From Chloroflexota bacterium (GTDB lineage: Bacteria; Chloroflexota; Dehalococcoidia; Lucifugimonadales; Lucifugimonadaceae), in NCBI GenBank assembly GCA_013204545.1, contig JABMNN010000097.1, forward strand, positions 1 to 64,000: a DNA stretch of 64,000 nucleotides. Direction: 5' to 3'. A program made the translations under genes and the position numbers. Positions 33,917-43,903 of this stretch are shown piece after piece (position 1 is the first letter of the stretch; every line of letters begins with the position of its first letter). The notes below the pieces were generated by a model, which was not told the origin of the DNA, did not search any database, and saw only the letters and a program-made list of their open reading frames with translations.

Positions 33917-34321
33917 ATGTCTCCAGAAACGATTAACTACGGTATCTTGCGAAGTACCAGCCTAAGTTTTGATGAGGCTGTGGAAGCAGTAACTGCATCT
34001 CTGGCTGAAGAGGGTTTTGGGATTCTGACCCAGATCGACGTGCAGGCCACGCTCAAGAAAAAGCTCGATATCGATCGACCAAAGTATTTGATACTCGGTG
34101 CTTGCAATCCAAACCTCGCCAATATCGTGCTCAATGCCGAGCCATGGGCTGGTTTGCTGCTGCCCTGCAACGTTGTTGTGCAAGAAATCGACGGCGGAAC
34201 CCAAATTGCATTTATGGATCCTGAAGTGATCCAGCTCGTGACACACAATTCCGAAGTGTACGATGTCGCTTGCGACGCAAAAGAGCGATTAATTCGGGTT
34301 GCAAATAGTCTTCCAGAGTAA
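33917..34321 (+). CDS. DUF302 family protein
   Basis: This 134-residue protein matches the DUF302 domain. SFDEAVEAVTASLAEEGFGILTQIDVQATLKKKL is the typical first helix and strand, and YLILGACNPNLANIVL with LLLPCNVVVQE is the conserved core. The MDP segment (AFMDPEVIQ) is also characteristic. The domain is small and soluble, of unknown role, sometimes near redox or heavy-metal genes. The ATG has AGGAC upstream. It is followed 95 bases later by the broken FAD oxidoreductase gene on the same strand, which may be functionally linked. Confidence 0.88.
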   Translation: MSPETINYGILRSTSLSFDEAVEAVTASLAEEGFGILTQIDVQATLKKKLDIDRPKYLILGACNPNLANIVLNAEPWAGLLLPCNVVVQEIDGGTQIAFMDPEVIQLVTHNSEVYDVACDAKERLIRVANSLPE

Positions 34322-34416
34322 AACCAGACCTCACGAGGGCTTTGAAAAACCGGTAAGCTTTCGCCCGCAGTTGTATTTTTGGCGCGACTGCGCACGGATG
34401 TCGGGGGCAGATAATT

Positions 34417-35565
34417 ATGGCCGGTAGCAAGGTTCTCGTTCTGGGCGGCGGTTTCGGAGGCGTGCAAGCGGCAATCAGCGCACGTGCTTCTCTGGACGCT
34501 TCTCATGAAGTAACAATCGTCGATCGAAATCGGGTCCCTCACTTGTGTGGAATGAACCCGCTACTTATTGTTGGCGAACGAGACACCGATAAAACAGGCA
34601 GGTCGCTAGGTCGCCTCGCCAATCGAGGAATCAAGTTCGTCGAAGCGAACATCAACTCCATCGACACGACTGGTCAAAGGGTCGAAACCTCAGCCGGCAC
34701 CCTAGATTACGACTACCTCGTCATCGCCCTCGGTGCTGCTTACGACTGGGATGCCGTTCCCTGAGCCAAAGACGCCTATTCGTTCTACGATTTCGACTAC
34801 GCACGTCAACTTCGCCGAAGACTAAGCCGACTAAAACGCGGCAAGATCGTCCTGGCGGCGTCAAAGCCACCGTACAAATGCCCGCCTGCTCCGTTCGAGA
34901 CCGCCATGATCATCAATTGGTGGGCACGAAATAAGGGAATACGTAAAGATCTTGATATCTCCGTATACATTCCAGAACCCGGGCCACTAGGAGTCGCTGG
35001 TAAAGAGGCGTCGATGCGAGTTAGAAACGCACTAGATCAGCGAGGAATCGAACTTGTCACAGGGGCAGGGGTTACTGAGGTCTCGGCGAACGGTCGTGAG
35101 GCGTCTTTTGCCGATGGCTCGATGACGACCGCAGATATCATCGCCACAATTCCAGTTCACAAAATGCCAGACATCGTTGCAGCATCCGGGGTTTCAAATA
35201 GTAAGCCGTGGGTTCCTGTGAACAAGGCAACTCTCGAAACATCCACCTCGAACGTTTTCGCCATCGGTGATGTTAATGTCGTTCCTTCTGGAGATTTTGC
35301 GATTCCGAAAGCTGGGGTTTTCGCCGCCGGACAGGGCACCAAAGTCGGCGAAGTAATCGCCAGCCGAGTAAATGAGTCTGGTGAACCAGAGCCGTACGAT
35401 GGCGTCGGCTACTGCTTCATGGCGTACTCTGGTGGACGATCAGCTACGGTTGGTGGAGAATTCCTCGCGGAGGGCGGCCCACAAACCATCTTGAGCGAAC
35501 CGACTGTCTCGGGAATGAAGAGCAAAGATCGATTCGAGCGAGACTGGCGCAACTTCAGGATCTAA
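34417..35565 (+). pseudogene. FAD-dependent NAD(P)H/sulfide:quinone-type oxidoreductase interrupted by in-frame TGA
   Basis: Two track ORFs (34417-34764 and 34906-35565) are in the same frame and separated only by TGA at 34762-34764. The codons between continue the protein (AKDAYSFYDFDYARQLRRRL, KRGKIVLAASKPPYKCPPAP). The N-terminal FAD loop is VLVLGGGFGGVQAA, the second FAD motif is NVFAIGDVNVV, and the C-terminus has YCFMAYSGGRSATVGGEFL. Length without the stop is 382 residues, right for sulfide:quinone or NADH:quinone reductase relatives. The downstream part alone lacks the FAD-binding domain, so the gene is presumably inactive. TGA is used as a normal stop elsewhere in the window, which argues against reading it as Trp or selenocysteine. 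Confidence 0.85.
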
Positions 35566-35621
35566 TAATCATGCAATTACGCCTGATATGCATAACCACG
35601 TACACCAAGTAGGAAATATCG

Positions 35622-35921
35622 ATGATCGCAGTACGACGCACATACCTTCCCAAACCCGGAACTGGCGGTCAGTTGGCCACTTTCGTGCAAAAGGCAAGCG
35701 CTGCAATGGAGGTTGCTGGATTCAGGAAGCCTACTGTGTACAAAGGCTGGCACGGATCACACGGAATGCTGCAAACCGAACAGCTCTGGGACTCAATCGC
35801 CGACTACGAAGCGTCGCGCAGTGCAGTTCGTAAAACGCCCGGCATTACTTCGATATTCGATCAGATCTACCCGTTACTTGCAGAAACCCACACCACAGAA
35901 ATCTTCGAAATAACCTCATAA
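35622..35921 (+). CDS. Small dimeric alpha-beta barrel-like protein, function unknown
   Basis: This 99-residue protein begins MIAVRRTYLPKPGTGGQLATFV and has the strand-helix-strand pattern of ABM/EthD-type dimeric alpha-beta barrels, which include small monooxygenases and stress proteins. The assignment rests on pattern only, and I do not recognise a precise family. ATG with AGGAAA eight bases upstream. It follows the broken FAD gene on the same strand and ends just before the convergent permease gene. Confidence 0.6.
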   Translation: MIAVRRTYLPKPGTGGQLATFVQKASAAMEVAGFRKPTVYKGWHGSHGMLQTEQLWDSIADYEASRSAVRKTPGITSIFDQIYPLLAETHTTEIFEITS

Positions 35922-35937
35922 GCGATCCGTTCAAGAG

Positions 35938-38900
35938 TTAGGGCGACCTAACGGCAACCGCCAATTCGGTTCGCCTGACAGTAATCGCGTAAGAAGATGT
36001 TATCCAGATAACTGAGACGATTAGCAAGCCTACGAAACCGATCAAGTAAGTCCAATCCGTCGAACTAACAATGGTCGGCAATACACGACCTTCAGCAAAT
36101 GTCTGAGTGGTCGCATCTACTGAGAGCCGGGCCATTAACAGGCCTACGATCACTCCGCCCACAACACCTGTGAACAAAACAACAAGTTGCTCACCAATAC
36201 TGACGACTGTTAACTCGAGACGACTCATTCCTAGACAGCTCAACACCGCCAGATTGTACCGATCTCCGGTTGGTCTGATTGCACTAAAAGCAAGAAATCC
36301 AAACGTCCCGAGCAACATCGCAACCACTGTTGTCACTATCGCTGAACCGCGCCAACCTGACACCGCCAATGGAGACACGAGTGAAGAATCAAGTAATTCT
36401 TGTCGACTAATCAAATTGTGGATCCCGGCAATTTCCTCGGACACTTCAGAGATCACAGATTGATCATTCGGATCGTCAAGCCCAATGAATAGTTCGGATA
36501 AAAATCCCGCTGAGTTAGCGCTACTCATCGACAAATAGGTCCAAAGCTGATTCGCATCTGCCACAACGAACCCACCCTTGCCGGGATCAATCGTCGGAAA
36601 ATACTCAAGCTCGCCGACGATGCGGGCAGGAATAGACTGCTCAAAAACGTTCAACACAGTTCGATCTCCCACCGAACTTCCGTTTACGATCAAAGCTTCA
36701 CGGCTAAACAAAACTGGAACGGCATCGGTAGAAGTCCGAATTACACCGCGAAACCCTTTATTAGTTCCTACGCCTAGATCGATCAATAAACCCTGACTGA
36801 TTTGTGAACCTCGAAGTTCCTCGAATCCTTCGACCGCCGTATCGATGCCCTTAACGGACGCCAGGGGTAGCCAATTTTCGACGATATCGAGTGAATCGAC
36901 AGTTGTTACTACGCCGGAAGCTACTTCCCCATCAACTTTTGCGTTGCCGGAAACTATCGCATCGACATAGATGCTCATCGGGATGCCGAGTTCGTCGTTC
37001 GTCTGTTCAAAAAATATAATCCCGACGACATCCACCGGTTTGGTAGCCTGTTCCGGCACATCGTTCATCCGAAGCTCCCATTCAGTGGAGTCCATTCGTC
37101 CGAGATTGACAGACCAAGAACGACCCGCTGCGTCCATCAATCGCAAGCTCGCTCGAACATATTCCTGACTTGAGCTCGCTTTTACTCTCAATCCAACATG
37201 AGTCGAATTGATGGCGAGCGGCATCGGAAGCAAGCTAGAATCCAGATCAGATTCTGGCTCTAAGACGAGTAGAAGTTCCTTGAGTGGTTCTGTGGAGTAA
37301 TCATTACGAAATATTCCAATACCTGCGAATTCGGCCGGTTCGACCGCAAGGAAATCGAATGGAGGGCCTTCCCCACCGTCGCGCATCGAACCGATGGCCC
37401 TGAGGCCAAGAGATGCTCCACTGACACCTTCAATGTTTCGGACGTTCTCGATAACTTCGGTTCTGGTCCCACTGTAGAAATCGACTGGAACCGCTCGAAT
37501 GTCGGAGCCGGATTGATACCCGGATTGATCGACGGCACTTTGCTCCAAGGTCCCGGCCACAGTACTCGAAAGAATTAGCGCTCCAGTTGCCGTAGCAACG
37601 ATCGCTATAGGCCATGCATAACTGACCCGCAATCTCGCGAGTGTGGCCGACAAAATATGTACCCCCGCAGGACCGCGCTTTGAGAGACCGCTCGAAATTA
37701 ATCGAGCAATCAAAGGCATCACTCGCAGAGAAACCAATATGGTCACTCCGAGAAATATGGCAGGGGAGAACACCAACAGAGGACTAATATCTGCGAGATG
37801 AGTTGCACCACCTACGACAACTGACTCCTCGGTAGTTAGATCCCAAAGAACAATCCCGCCAAACAACAAGAGGATCAGATCGAGATAGTGTCGTTGATAC
37901 CCGGGTTGTCCTTCAACGCGAGTCCCATTCAAGCGCCCAGAATCAATCGCTAGTAGTGCACCAGAGTTTGCCATCCACTGAATGAACAATAGAACAGCAA
38001 ATCCGCCGGTCAGCGACAATGCAAACGACTGCCAGACTATTCGAACCGGCATCCCCATTCCTAGCGTGATCGCCTCGTATTCAGAAAGATGCCCTATCGA
38101 CAAAATGATGCCTGCTGCCACAAAAGGGGACAACAAAGCTGGGATCAACACTATTGGAGCTGTTTCGTACAGGTAAGCTACCGCTATATGCGAACGGTCC
38201 GAGCCGCGTGCCCGCAATCGCCCCATGTCGACACGCCGTCGCGCTATCAACGCACCAACAGACGTAATCGAAAAAAATCCCGCAGCAACCAACACCACTC
38301 CGCCCATCATCAACGTCGGAATACGAGCGAAAGTGATTTGCTCACGTAATGCACTGAAACGGTTCGGGATAGGCGAAATCACGTCCGACTCTGGGAACTC
38401 CGATCGCAAGCTCCTTGCCACAGCTTCAATTTGCCACTCGGTCGCAGCTGGACCCTGATCATTGATTTGGTTGAAGTCTAGCTCTACTAGCCATCTGGCA
38501 GATCCGATTGATGCAGGCCCGCCGGTCACCAGATCGAACTGACTCTCACCAGCTACAAACAATGGCAGCGGGTGTCTGGCAATCAGTGATGGCGCAGGGG
38601 GCTCTGTCGCCTCAAATCCTAAATCGAACCAAAACTCATCAGTCAAATCAATCGGGTTGAACCTCCCGACAACTTTTAGCCTCAAATATGCTGGGTCGGC
38701 GGGGTTTGATGCCAACCAAATATCGTCGCCTACATTTACTCCGAGGATTTCAGCTCTTTTATATGGAACTGCCGTTTCACCAACCACAATTCCATTTTCG
38801 ATTTGTGTATCCGATACAGGTACTCGTCCTTCTACGAAATCAACATGATCCGAAAATCCCTCGAATCGTTGAAGAACAGCGCTATCAGAAGAACGACCGG

Positions 38901-39258
38901 GGATTATTGAGTCACGATCAAGTCCCCAATAGTGAAGTCGAGTATGAGACTCCTGAGTGACCGCAATCGGCAGGCTTCCGAGTTCCTCAAGCGAGATATT
39001 AATTCGATCGGTAGCAGCTGAAATCGAGCGCGATGTAAGAGGAAAATTATCGACTGAAATTTGAAGGTTTCTGTTCGATAGTGAGATCGTGGTAAGTACC
39101 GAACGCAACCCCAACGATTCAATAGTGTTGAGGTAAATAGGTGCTCCGGCAAGAATTGTCGTCAGGAACAGCACGCTGACCGCAAGCGTGAAAACCTGAG
39201 TGATATCAACCAGCGGATTTCGGCGAACTAGAATCAATCCGTGATACGTCCGATCCAA
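35938..39258 (-). CDS. Large ABC transporter permease of the FtsX/MacB type
   Basis: This 1106-residue membrane protein has the duplicated FtsX-like layout. An N-terminal span (QVFTLAVSVLFLTTILAGAP) precedes an extracytoplasmic domain of about 280 residues, then three spans around 335-460 (including MMGGVVLVAAGFFSITSVGALIARRR). A second half has another span near 555-580, a second external domain, and three C-terminal spans from about 995 (VTTVVAMLLGTFGFLAFSAI). Such permeases pair with an ABC ATPase and move lipids, lipoproteins or peptides by mechanotransmission. No ATPase gene is adjacent or elsewhere in the window. TTG is the start. It is the last gene in the long minus-strand run. Confidence 0.85.
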   Translation of the reverse strand: MDRTYHGLILVRRNPLVDITQVFTLAVSVLFLTTILAGAPIYLNTIESLGLRSVLTTISLSNRNLQISVDNFPLTSRSISAATDRINISLEELGSLPIAVTQESHTRLHYWGLDRDSIIPGRSSDSAVLQRFEGFSDHVDFVEGRVPVSDTQIENGIVVGETAVPYKRAEILGVNVGDDIWLASNPADPAYLRLKVVGRFNPIDLTDEFWFDLGFEATEPPAPSLIARHPLPLFVAGESQFDLVTGGPASIGSARWLVELDFNQINDQGPAATEWQIEAVARSLRSEFPESDVISPIPNRFSALREQITFARIPTLMMGGVVLVAAGFFSITSVGALIARRRVDMGRLRARGSDRSHIAVAYLYETAPIVLIPALLSPFVAAGIILSIGHLSEYEAITLGMGMPVRIVWQSFALSLTGGFAVLLFIQWMANSGALLAIDSGRLNGTRVEGQPGYQRHYLDLILLLFGGIVLWDLTTEESVVVGGATHLADISPLLVFSPAIFLGVTILVSLRVMPLIARLISSGLSKRGPAGVHILSATLARLRVSYAWPIAIVATATGALILSSTVAGTLEQSAVDQSGYQSGSDIRAVPVDFYSGTRTEVIENVRNIEGVSGASLGLRAIGSMRDGGEGPPFDFLAVEPAEFAGIGIFRNDYSTEPLKELLLVLEPESDLDSSLLPMPLAINSTHVGLRVKASSSQEYVRASLRLMDAAGRSWSVNLGRMDSTEWELRMNDVPEQATKPVDVVGIIFFEQTNDELGIPMSIYVDAIVSGNAKVDGEVASGVVTTVDSLDIVENWLPLASVKGIDTAVEGFEELRGSQISQGLLIDLGVGTNKGFRGVIRTSTDAVPVLFSREALIVNGSSVGDRTVLNVFEQSIPARIVGELEYFPTIDPGKGGFVVADANQLWTYLSMSSANSAGFLSELFIGLDDPNDQSVISEVSEEIAGIHNLISRQELLDSSLVSPLAVSGWRGSAIVTTVVAMLLGTFGFLAFSAIRPTGDRYNLAVLSCLGMSRLELTVVSIGEQLVVLFTGVVGGVIVGLLMARLSVDATTQTFAEGRVLPTIVSSTDWTYLIGFVGLLIVSVIWITSSYAITVRRTELAVAVRSP

Positions 39259-39300
39259 CTGATTACAGGGTCTATCTCGACAGTAAAATTTTCGAGATCA

Positions 39301-40131
39301 TTATGCCTTCACACCAACGATCTCGACCTGCATGAACGCGAAGAACGCGCCTTCTGCTTGAACCCAATCGAGCCAACCGTAAGAAATATCCGCAAGATCG
39401 TTCTCAGTGGCGATTCCGTACTCAACAGCCCGTTTCGCGAGATCAGAGTGCAGTATGCGCTCCGCCCACTGCTCACCCCACCACTTAAGGCCATTCTCAT
39501 CTGAAAATGTCCATGTCGAAGTAGTGACGGTCAGATCGCTGAAACGAGCTTCAATGAACCACTGTTTTAGCCGACGACCCGCGTAGGCATCGCCGCCGTT
39601 GAGCTCAGCCACACGTCGATAAACGTCGAGGAACGCGATAAGCCTGTCGTCTGGCGGCCACAAAGCAGATGCACCCCAATCGACTTCACGAACCGCGCAA
39701 ATTCCACCCGGTTTTAGCACGCGACGGGTTTCTGTTAGTGCTCGCACTGGTTCCGATAGGTGCTGTAAAACCTGATGAGCGTACGCAGCATCGAAACTTT
39801 CGGCTTCATAGCCTGTTTCGTAGATACTGTTTACCTCGAACTTTACGTTTGTGATGCCTTTTTCAACCGCGGCTTCGCGAGCCTGTTCGATCACCACCTC
39901 TGAGCTGTCGATTCCAACTAGCGATCCATCTGGAAGCAAATGCTCTGCGAGGTCGTTGGATATAGTCCCCGGACCACATCCGAAATCCAGCAATCGCATC
40001 GGAGATTTCAGCCGAGGCAACACAAACGCTGCCGCCTCGGTTGCACGCCTTACAGCGTGAGCGGCGACTACAGAACTGTGATGCCCGTGTGTGTACTTTT
40101 CTGAGCTAGAACCCGAGATCGGACCAGTCAT
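39301..40131 (-). CDS. Class I SAM-dependent methyltransferase
   Basis: This 276-residue methyltransferase has the SAM-binding motif I LLDFGCGPGTIS, the acidic residue of motif II in VGIDSSEVVIEQA, and the post-motif sequence FDAAYAHQVLQHLSEPVRAL, followed by RVLKPGGICAVREVDWG. These are typical of the UbiE/small-molecule branch. The substrate is not evident. Either TTG 40137 or ATG 40131 could start it; I use the ATG. It lies between the Gfo/Idh oxidoreductase and the permease on the minus strand. Confidence 0.85.
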   Translation of the reverse strand: MTGPISGSSSEKYTHGHHSSVVAAHAVRRATEAAAFVLPRLKSPMRLLDFGCGPGTISNDLAEHLLPDGSLVGIDSSEVVIEQAREAAVEKGITNVKFEVNSIYETGYEAESFDAAYAHQVLQHLSEPVRALTETRRVLKPGGICAVREVDWGASALWPPDDRLIAFLDVYRRVAELNGGDAYAGRRLKQWFIEARFSDLTVTTSTWTFSDENGLKWWGEQWAERILHSDLAKRAVEYGIATENDLADISYGWLDWVQAEGAFFAFMQVEIVGVKA

Positions 40132-40292
40132 CTTCAATTACTTCTCTTGTTAATTAACGCGCTCGAACTGCCATCTTGAATTTGATTCAGTATCAGTGGT
40201 CAAAATAGGTTAGAAATCCACTCTGATAGGCTCAACCATGTCACAGAGAATCACGATCCACAGGCTACGGGCAAAACGAATCACCGGCGACG

Positions 40293-41468
40293 TCAGTATG
40301 CGGTCCAGTCCTCTGACACATCAACAGGTGCGATCGATCTACCCTCTTCCGCACTTTTAATTGTCGCCAACGTCGATGCTAGCTCCATTCGACCATCCTC
40401 ACCGGAATACCGAACTGGTCGTCCGTTTAATATCGAGTCAACCCAGTGCTCAAGGGCAGCCAGATGTGAGGCGTCGTAGTAGTTGTTGTTCGATTGCCAA
40501 ACCCGATCGTCAGAGTTGCCCTCATCGATTACCCTCGACTTACCGTCTCTATGCAACACAACCGCAGGAGGCTGTAAAAATCCCGGTGCTGCGCCTCCAC
40601 CCTCGCCGTAAACGACCAGCATTCCCTTGGTTCCGTAGACTGTGGTTACGAATCCAACTTCACCGACCGCATTGCCAGCTGCTTCGATCTGGTTCCATGC
40701 ACAATCGATTCCGTTAGCGAAACTCCAAACGACAGATGTAATCGCCTGCCCTGTCGGTGCTCCGGTTCCCGAAACGCGTTCGCTTGCCGTTTGTCCGGCT
40801 TTCGCATGAGATGTAATTGAGGTCACGACGGCGCCAGACACTAAATAGCGAGCGGTAGCGAAGAAGTGCGGCGCGTGATCCATGATCCACGGGAACTTGC
40901 CGCCGCCCGATAGCCTTGGGTCGATTCGCCACGGTGCGCTCGCTTCATGACTCAGTCCAGAAAGCCGCTGTGCTTCCTCGGATTTCATCACCCACGGACC
41001 CTTTGTCTCGCGAATATGCAGCACGTCACCAATGTCGCCATTGTCGATGACCGAACGCGCTGCGACGTTTGTGTGATGGAACACATAGCTCTCGCCGACC
41101 ATCAGGGTCGTGCCAGACTGCCGGTGCGCCGAAACCATCGCACTTGCCTCACCGAGCGAATGCGTCATTGGCTTCTCGCAGTAGACATGCTTGCCGGCGA
41201 GGGCTGCAACGATAGTTTGCTCGGCATGAACAAACGGCGGGGTTACAAGATCGACCGCATCGACGTTCGGATCTGCGAGCACGGCTTCGAGCGAGGTGAA
41301 CGCCTTGGCGCCGGTAGCCTCGGCCAGCTCGCCAATTTTATCGGCGGCGATATCGCAAACGGCGTAAAGATTCGCGTTCTTAGCCAGCGCAAGACCATTG
41401 AGATGTGCTGGGGCGGCCACTTTACCGATCGCGCCGATTACCGCAACGTTTAGACGTTCATAAGCCAA
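40293..41468 (-). CDS. Gfo/Idh/MocA-family oxidoreductase
   Basis: The 391-residue NAD(P)-dependent oxidoreductase has an N-terminal Rossmann domain (LNVAVIGAIGKVAAPAHLNG) and the family signature VYCEKPMTHSLGEA with the catalytic Lys. The C-terminal sheet domain holds WRIDPRLSGGGKFPWIMDHAPHFF, including the His-rich active-site helix. Members oxidise or epimerise inositols, sugars and related cyclitols. The substrate is not assigned. TTG start with AGGTGG seven bases upstream. It follows the AcoX-like gene by 32 bases and may share its message. Confidence 0.88.
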   Translation of the reverse strand: MAYERLNVAVIGAIGKVAAPAHLNGLALAKNANLYAVCDIAADKIGELAEATGAKAFTSLEAVLADPNVDAVDLVTPPFVHAEQTIVAALAGKHVYCEKPMTHSLGEASAMVSAHRQSGTTLMVGESYVFHHTNVAARSVIDNGDIGDVLHIRETKGPWVMKSEEAQRLSGLSHEASAPWRIDPRLSGGGKFPWIMDHAPHFFATARYLVSGAVVTSITSHAKAGQTASERVSGTGAPTGQAITSVVWSFANGIDCAWNQIEAAGNAVGEVGFVTTVYGTKGMLVVYGEGGGAAPGFLQPPAVVLHRDGKSRVIDEGNSDDRVWQSNNNYYDASHLAALEHWVDSILNGRPVRYSGEDGRMELASTLATIKSAEEGRSIAPVDVSEDWTAY

Positions 41469-41500
41469 CAGCTACCACCTCTGTGATCTGCCCCGCAGGA

Positions 41501-42478
41501 TTATCGCGTTGCCAATAACATCAGTGCTTTTGGAACATCAACAACCCACGGACCATCCATACTCAGCGTCGCATAAACATCTTGATTCGGCAGAAGTTCC
41601 ACCTCACGCTCACCGTCGAGAGCGATCGTACCAGGGTGGATATCGATCTTGATCTTCTCTCCGGGAAAAAATTTACGCCATTCAAGAATTTCCACATCGG
41701 AAATCATTCCCGGAGCGATCGGAGCTCGAACCGTGGTCGCATTCGGACCAGGCTCTCCTGCCAGTCGAATGTAAAGTCCATGTCCTTCATCGATAGAAAT
41801 CGGCATGATCCTTGATCCGATCGAGGAAAGACCAATGCTTGCCGGTTCAGCCCTTGTTAGGAACATAGCGTGAAGTGTTTTTGTATCCCAAACAGCCCTT
41901 GCCCCAACGAACATCTGCGTCGAAACTGCAGCGTCTACAAGTGCATCGTCCCGCCGTTCGCCGCCAACGTAAATATCTATCCGCTTTGAACGTCTGCATG
42001 CTTCTTCAATCGACAATGCACCGATCGCCATGGATCCAGCCGCAATTCCGGCAAGAGTGCCCTCTGTATTCGCAGGAAACACATTGTTCGTTCCGGTTGA
42101 AATTGGTACGAGAGGTACCTCACCACAGCCTTTTGCAACGACGCGATTTGTGCCGTCACCACCGAGGGTCACAATACAATCGGCACCCTGTTCAGCCATC
42201 GCCCTAGCAGCATTGGTAGATGCGCCTTGATGATCGGCAACAGGCATTTCGACATAGTCGATTTTGATCTGCCCATCTACGTCATGTGCCCCAGGTCGAG
42301 CTAATCCCGAGTGATCGGGCATGACCAGAATTCGATCTGCGCCTGTAGAAACGATGCCCGCAAACACCCTACGAAGAATGTTTGCCTTCTCCTGATTCGA
42401 CACTACGCGCCCGTGCGCTACAAGTCGGCGAATATCTTTACCTGCCGCCGGGTTTGCAATTATTCCGACGGTACTCAT
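41501..42478 (-). CDS. AcoX-like ATP-NAD kinase fold protein
   Basis: The 325-residue protein has the kinase-fold nucleotide loop TLGGDGTNRVVAKG found in NAD kinases and diacylglycerol kinases, preceded by VGIIANPAAGKDIRRLVA. Proteins of this length located in acetoin dehydrogenase operons are called AcoX and have no settled function. Here it sits 33 bases downstream of the E2 acyltransferase gene, in the same order as aco operons. The ATG has GGAGAAA nine bases upstream. A true housekeeping NAD kinase is usually shorter and lacks the long C-terminal domain seen here, so AcoX is preferred. Confidence 0.78.
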   Translation of the reverse strand: MSTVGIIANPAAGKDIRRLVAHGRVVSNQEKANILRRVFAGIVSTGADRILVMPDHSGLARPGAHDVDGQIKIDYVEMPVADHQGASTNAARAMAEQGADCIVTLGGDGTNRVVAKGCGEVPLVPISTGTNNVFPANTEGTLAGIAAGSMAIGALSIEEACRRSKRIDIYVGGERRDDALVDAAVSTQMFVGARAVWDTKTLHAMFLTRAEPASIGLSSIGSRIMPISIDEGHGLYIRLAGEPGPNATTVRAPIAPGMISDVEILEWRKFFPGEKIKIDIHPGTIALDGEREVELLPNQDVYATLSMDGPWVVDVPKALMLLATR

Positions 42479-42511
42479 TTGATCAGTTTCTCCACTGTCA
42501 TATTTAGACGC

Positions 42512-43735
42512 TTACGCCTTCATCCAACTTGGGTCACTGAGTAATTTGGCAATCGATCGAACAAACTCAGCGGCCGGTGCTCCGTCCCATGCTCTGTGGT
42601 CGAACGCCAGATTCAGGTTGGCAATCGATCGAATTACGACTTCGCCATCGATGACGGTAGGACGTTCTTCAACAGTGCCGACTCCTAGAATTCCGATCTC
42701 CGGTGGGTTCAACAGTGGGTTAAAAGTGTCGATATTGTACGAGCTCAAATTTGTGATCGAGAACGTGCTATCGGTCATTTCGCTGATCGACAAGCTATTT
42801 GATTTTGCCTTCCTAGCAAGATCGCGAACCTCTAGTGCGATTTCGAGCAAAGATTTCTGATCGGCATTTTTTATAACTGGAACCAGAAGCCCGCCAGGAA
42901 TCGCCATGGCAACACCGACGTTCACATCAGCCAAAATTCGTACCTCATCACCGACGAGGTGTGCGTTAGCGATCGGCGACTCTTTAAGCGCCCTCGCAAC
43001 AGCCGCTATCACCAGATCCTGATACTGAGGTCGAATTTTGCTTTGCCGCCATTCACCAACTAATTCACGTTGGAACGCAATCGCGTCGGTTACGTCGGCA
43101 GTGGTCGAAAGCGTCACACTTGGAATCGCAGAGCTTTCGGTCATCCGGCGAGCGATTGTGCCACGCAAACCCGACAGCTTGATCGTTTCCTTCACAGGAA
43201 CAGTCGAAGCGGGCAGCGGTGCAGCTGCACCGGTTGTCGAGCCACTTGCAGGAGCAGCGGCGACAGCTTTCACATCATCTTCGGTAACTCGACCGCTTGG
43301 GCCGGTTCCTAAGACACCAGTAAGATCGACGCCCATTTCGGTAGCGAGTCGGCGGGCTCGTGGTGTAACAATCTGCTTGCCGCCTGCTGGTGCTACGCCA
43401 GCCGCGGCCGCCGGCTTAGCGACCACCGCTACGTAGGCCGGATCCGATGATGATCCCCGTGCCTGAATAACATCTGGAAGGTCGGCCGCGGATTCACCCA
43501 CTGCAAGAACGTGACCAAGAACAGTTCCAACGTCTACTACCCGACCTTCTTCAACGTCGATTCTACCGAGCGTACCATCGATGGTCGCCTCGACTTCAGC
43601 ATTTACCTTAGAAGACTCAATTTCAACGAGCTGATCGCCTTTAGTGATCGGGTCACCGATAGCTTTCAGCCACTTCATCACTTGGCCGTCGTTCATCCCC
43701 ATACCCCACTGTGGCAGGGTGATTGGTGCAGACAT
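42512..43735 (-). CDS. Dihydrolipoamide acyltransferase (E2) of a 2-oxo acid or acetoin dehydrogenase complex
   Basis: E2 carries the acyl group between E1 and CoA. The 407-residue protein (ATG at 43735; the track adds 13 residues) begins with one lipoyl domain whose Lys is in IESSKVNAEVEATIDG. An Ala/Pro linker leads to a peripheral subunit-binding domain (VTPRARRLATEMGVDLTGVL) and then the catalytic domain with NLAFDHRAWDGAPAAEF, containing the catalytic His and Asp. The E1 subunits are encoded upstream, beyond two unrelated genes. No E3 dihydrolipoamide dehydrogenase is in the window. Acetoin dehydrogenase is suggested by the adjacent AcoX-like gene. Confidence 0.9.
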   Translation of the reverse strand: MSAPITLPQWGMGMNDGQVMKWLKAIGDPITKGDQLVEIESSKVNAEVEATIDGTLGRIDVEEGRVVDVGTVLGHVLAVGESAADLPDVIQARGSSSDPAYVAVVAKPAAAAGVAPAGGKQIVTPRARRLATEMGVDLTGVLGTGPSGRVTEDDVKAVAAAPASGSTTGAAAPLPASTVPVKETIKLSGLRGTIARRMTESSAIPSVTLSTTADVTDAIAFQRELVGEWRQSKIRPQYQDLVIAAVARALKESPIANAHLVGDEVRILADVNVGVAMAIPGGLLVPVIKNADQKSLLEIALEVRDLARKAKSNSLSISEMTDSTFSITNLSSYNIDTFNPLLNPPEIGILGVGTVEERPTVIDGEVVIRSIANLNLAFDHRAWDGAPAAEFVRSIAKLLSDPSWMKA

Positions 43736-43903
43736 AAATACCGTTCTCGGGTCGATTCGCGGACGCAACGCCAATCAACAATGTCTCGTCGCACTCGAAA
43801 TTACGACTGCAAGCGAGACTCTGGATATGGGATCAGGAATAACGCGCCGGCGGCTAGTTTAGCGCAGATGCAGGGGAGTTCGTAACTTCGAATTCAACAA
43901 TCC

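Noticed and set aside
34762-34764. TGA in the FAD oxidoreductase as selenocysteine or Trp recoding
   Set aside because: TGA is a normal stop in other genes here, no insertion hairpin was evident, and TAA and TAG interrupt other genes in the same manner.
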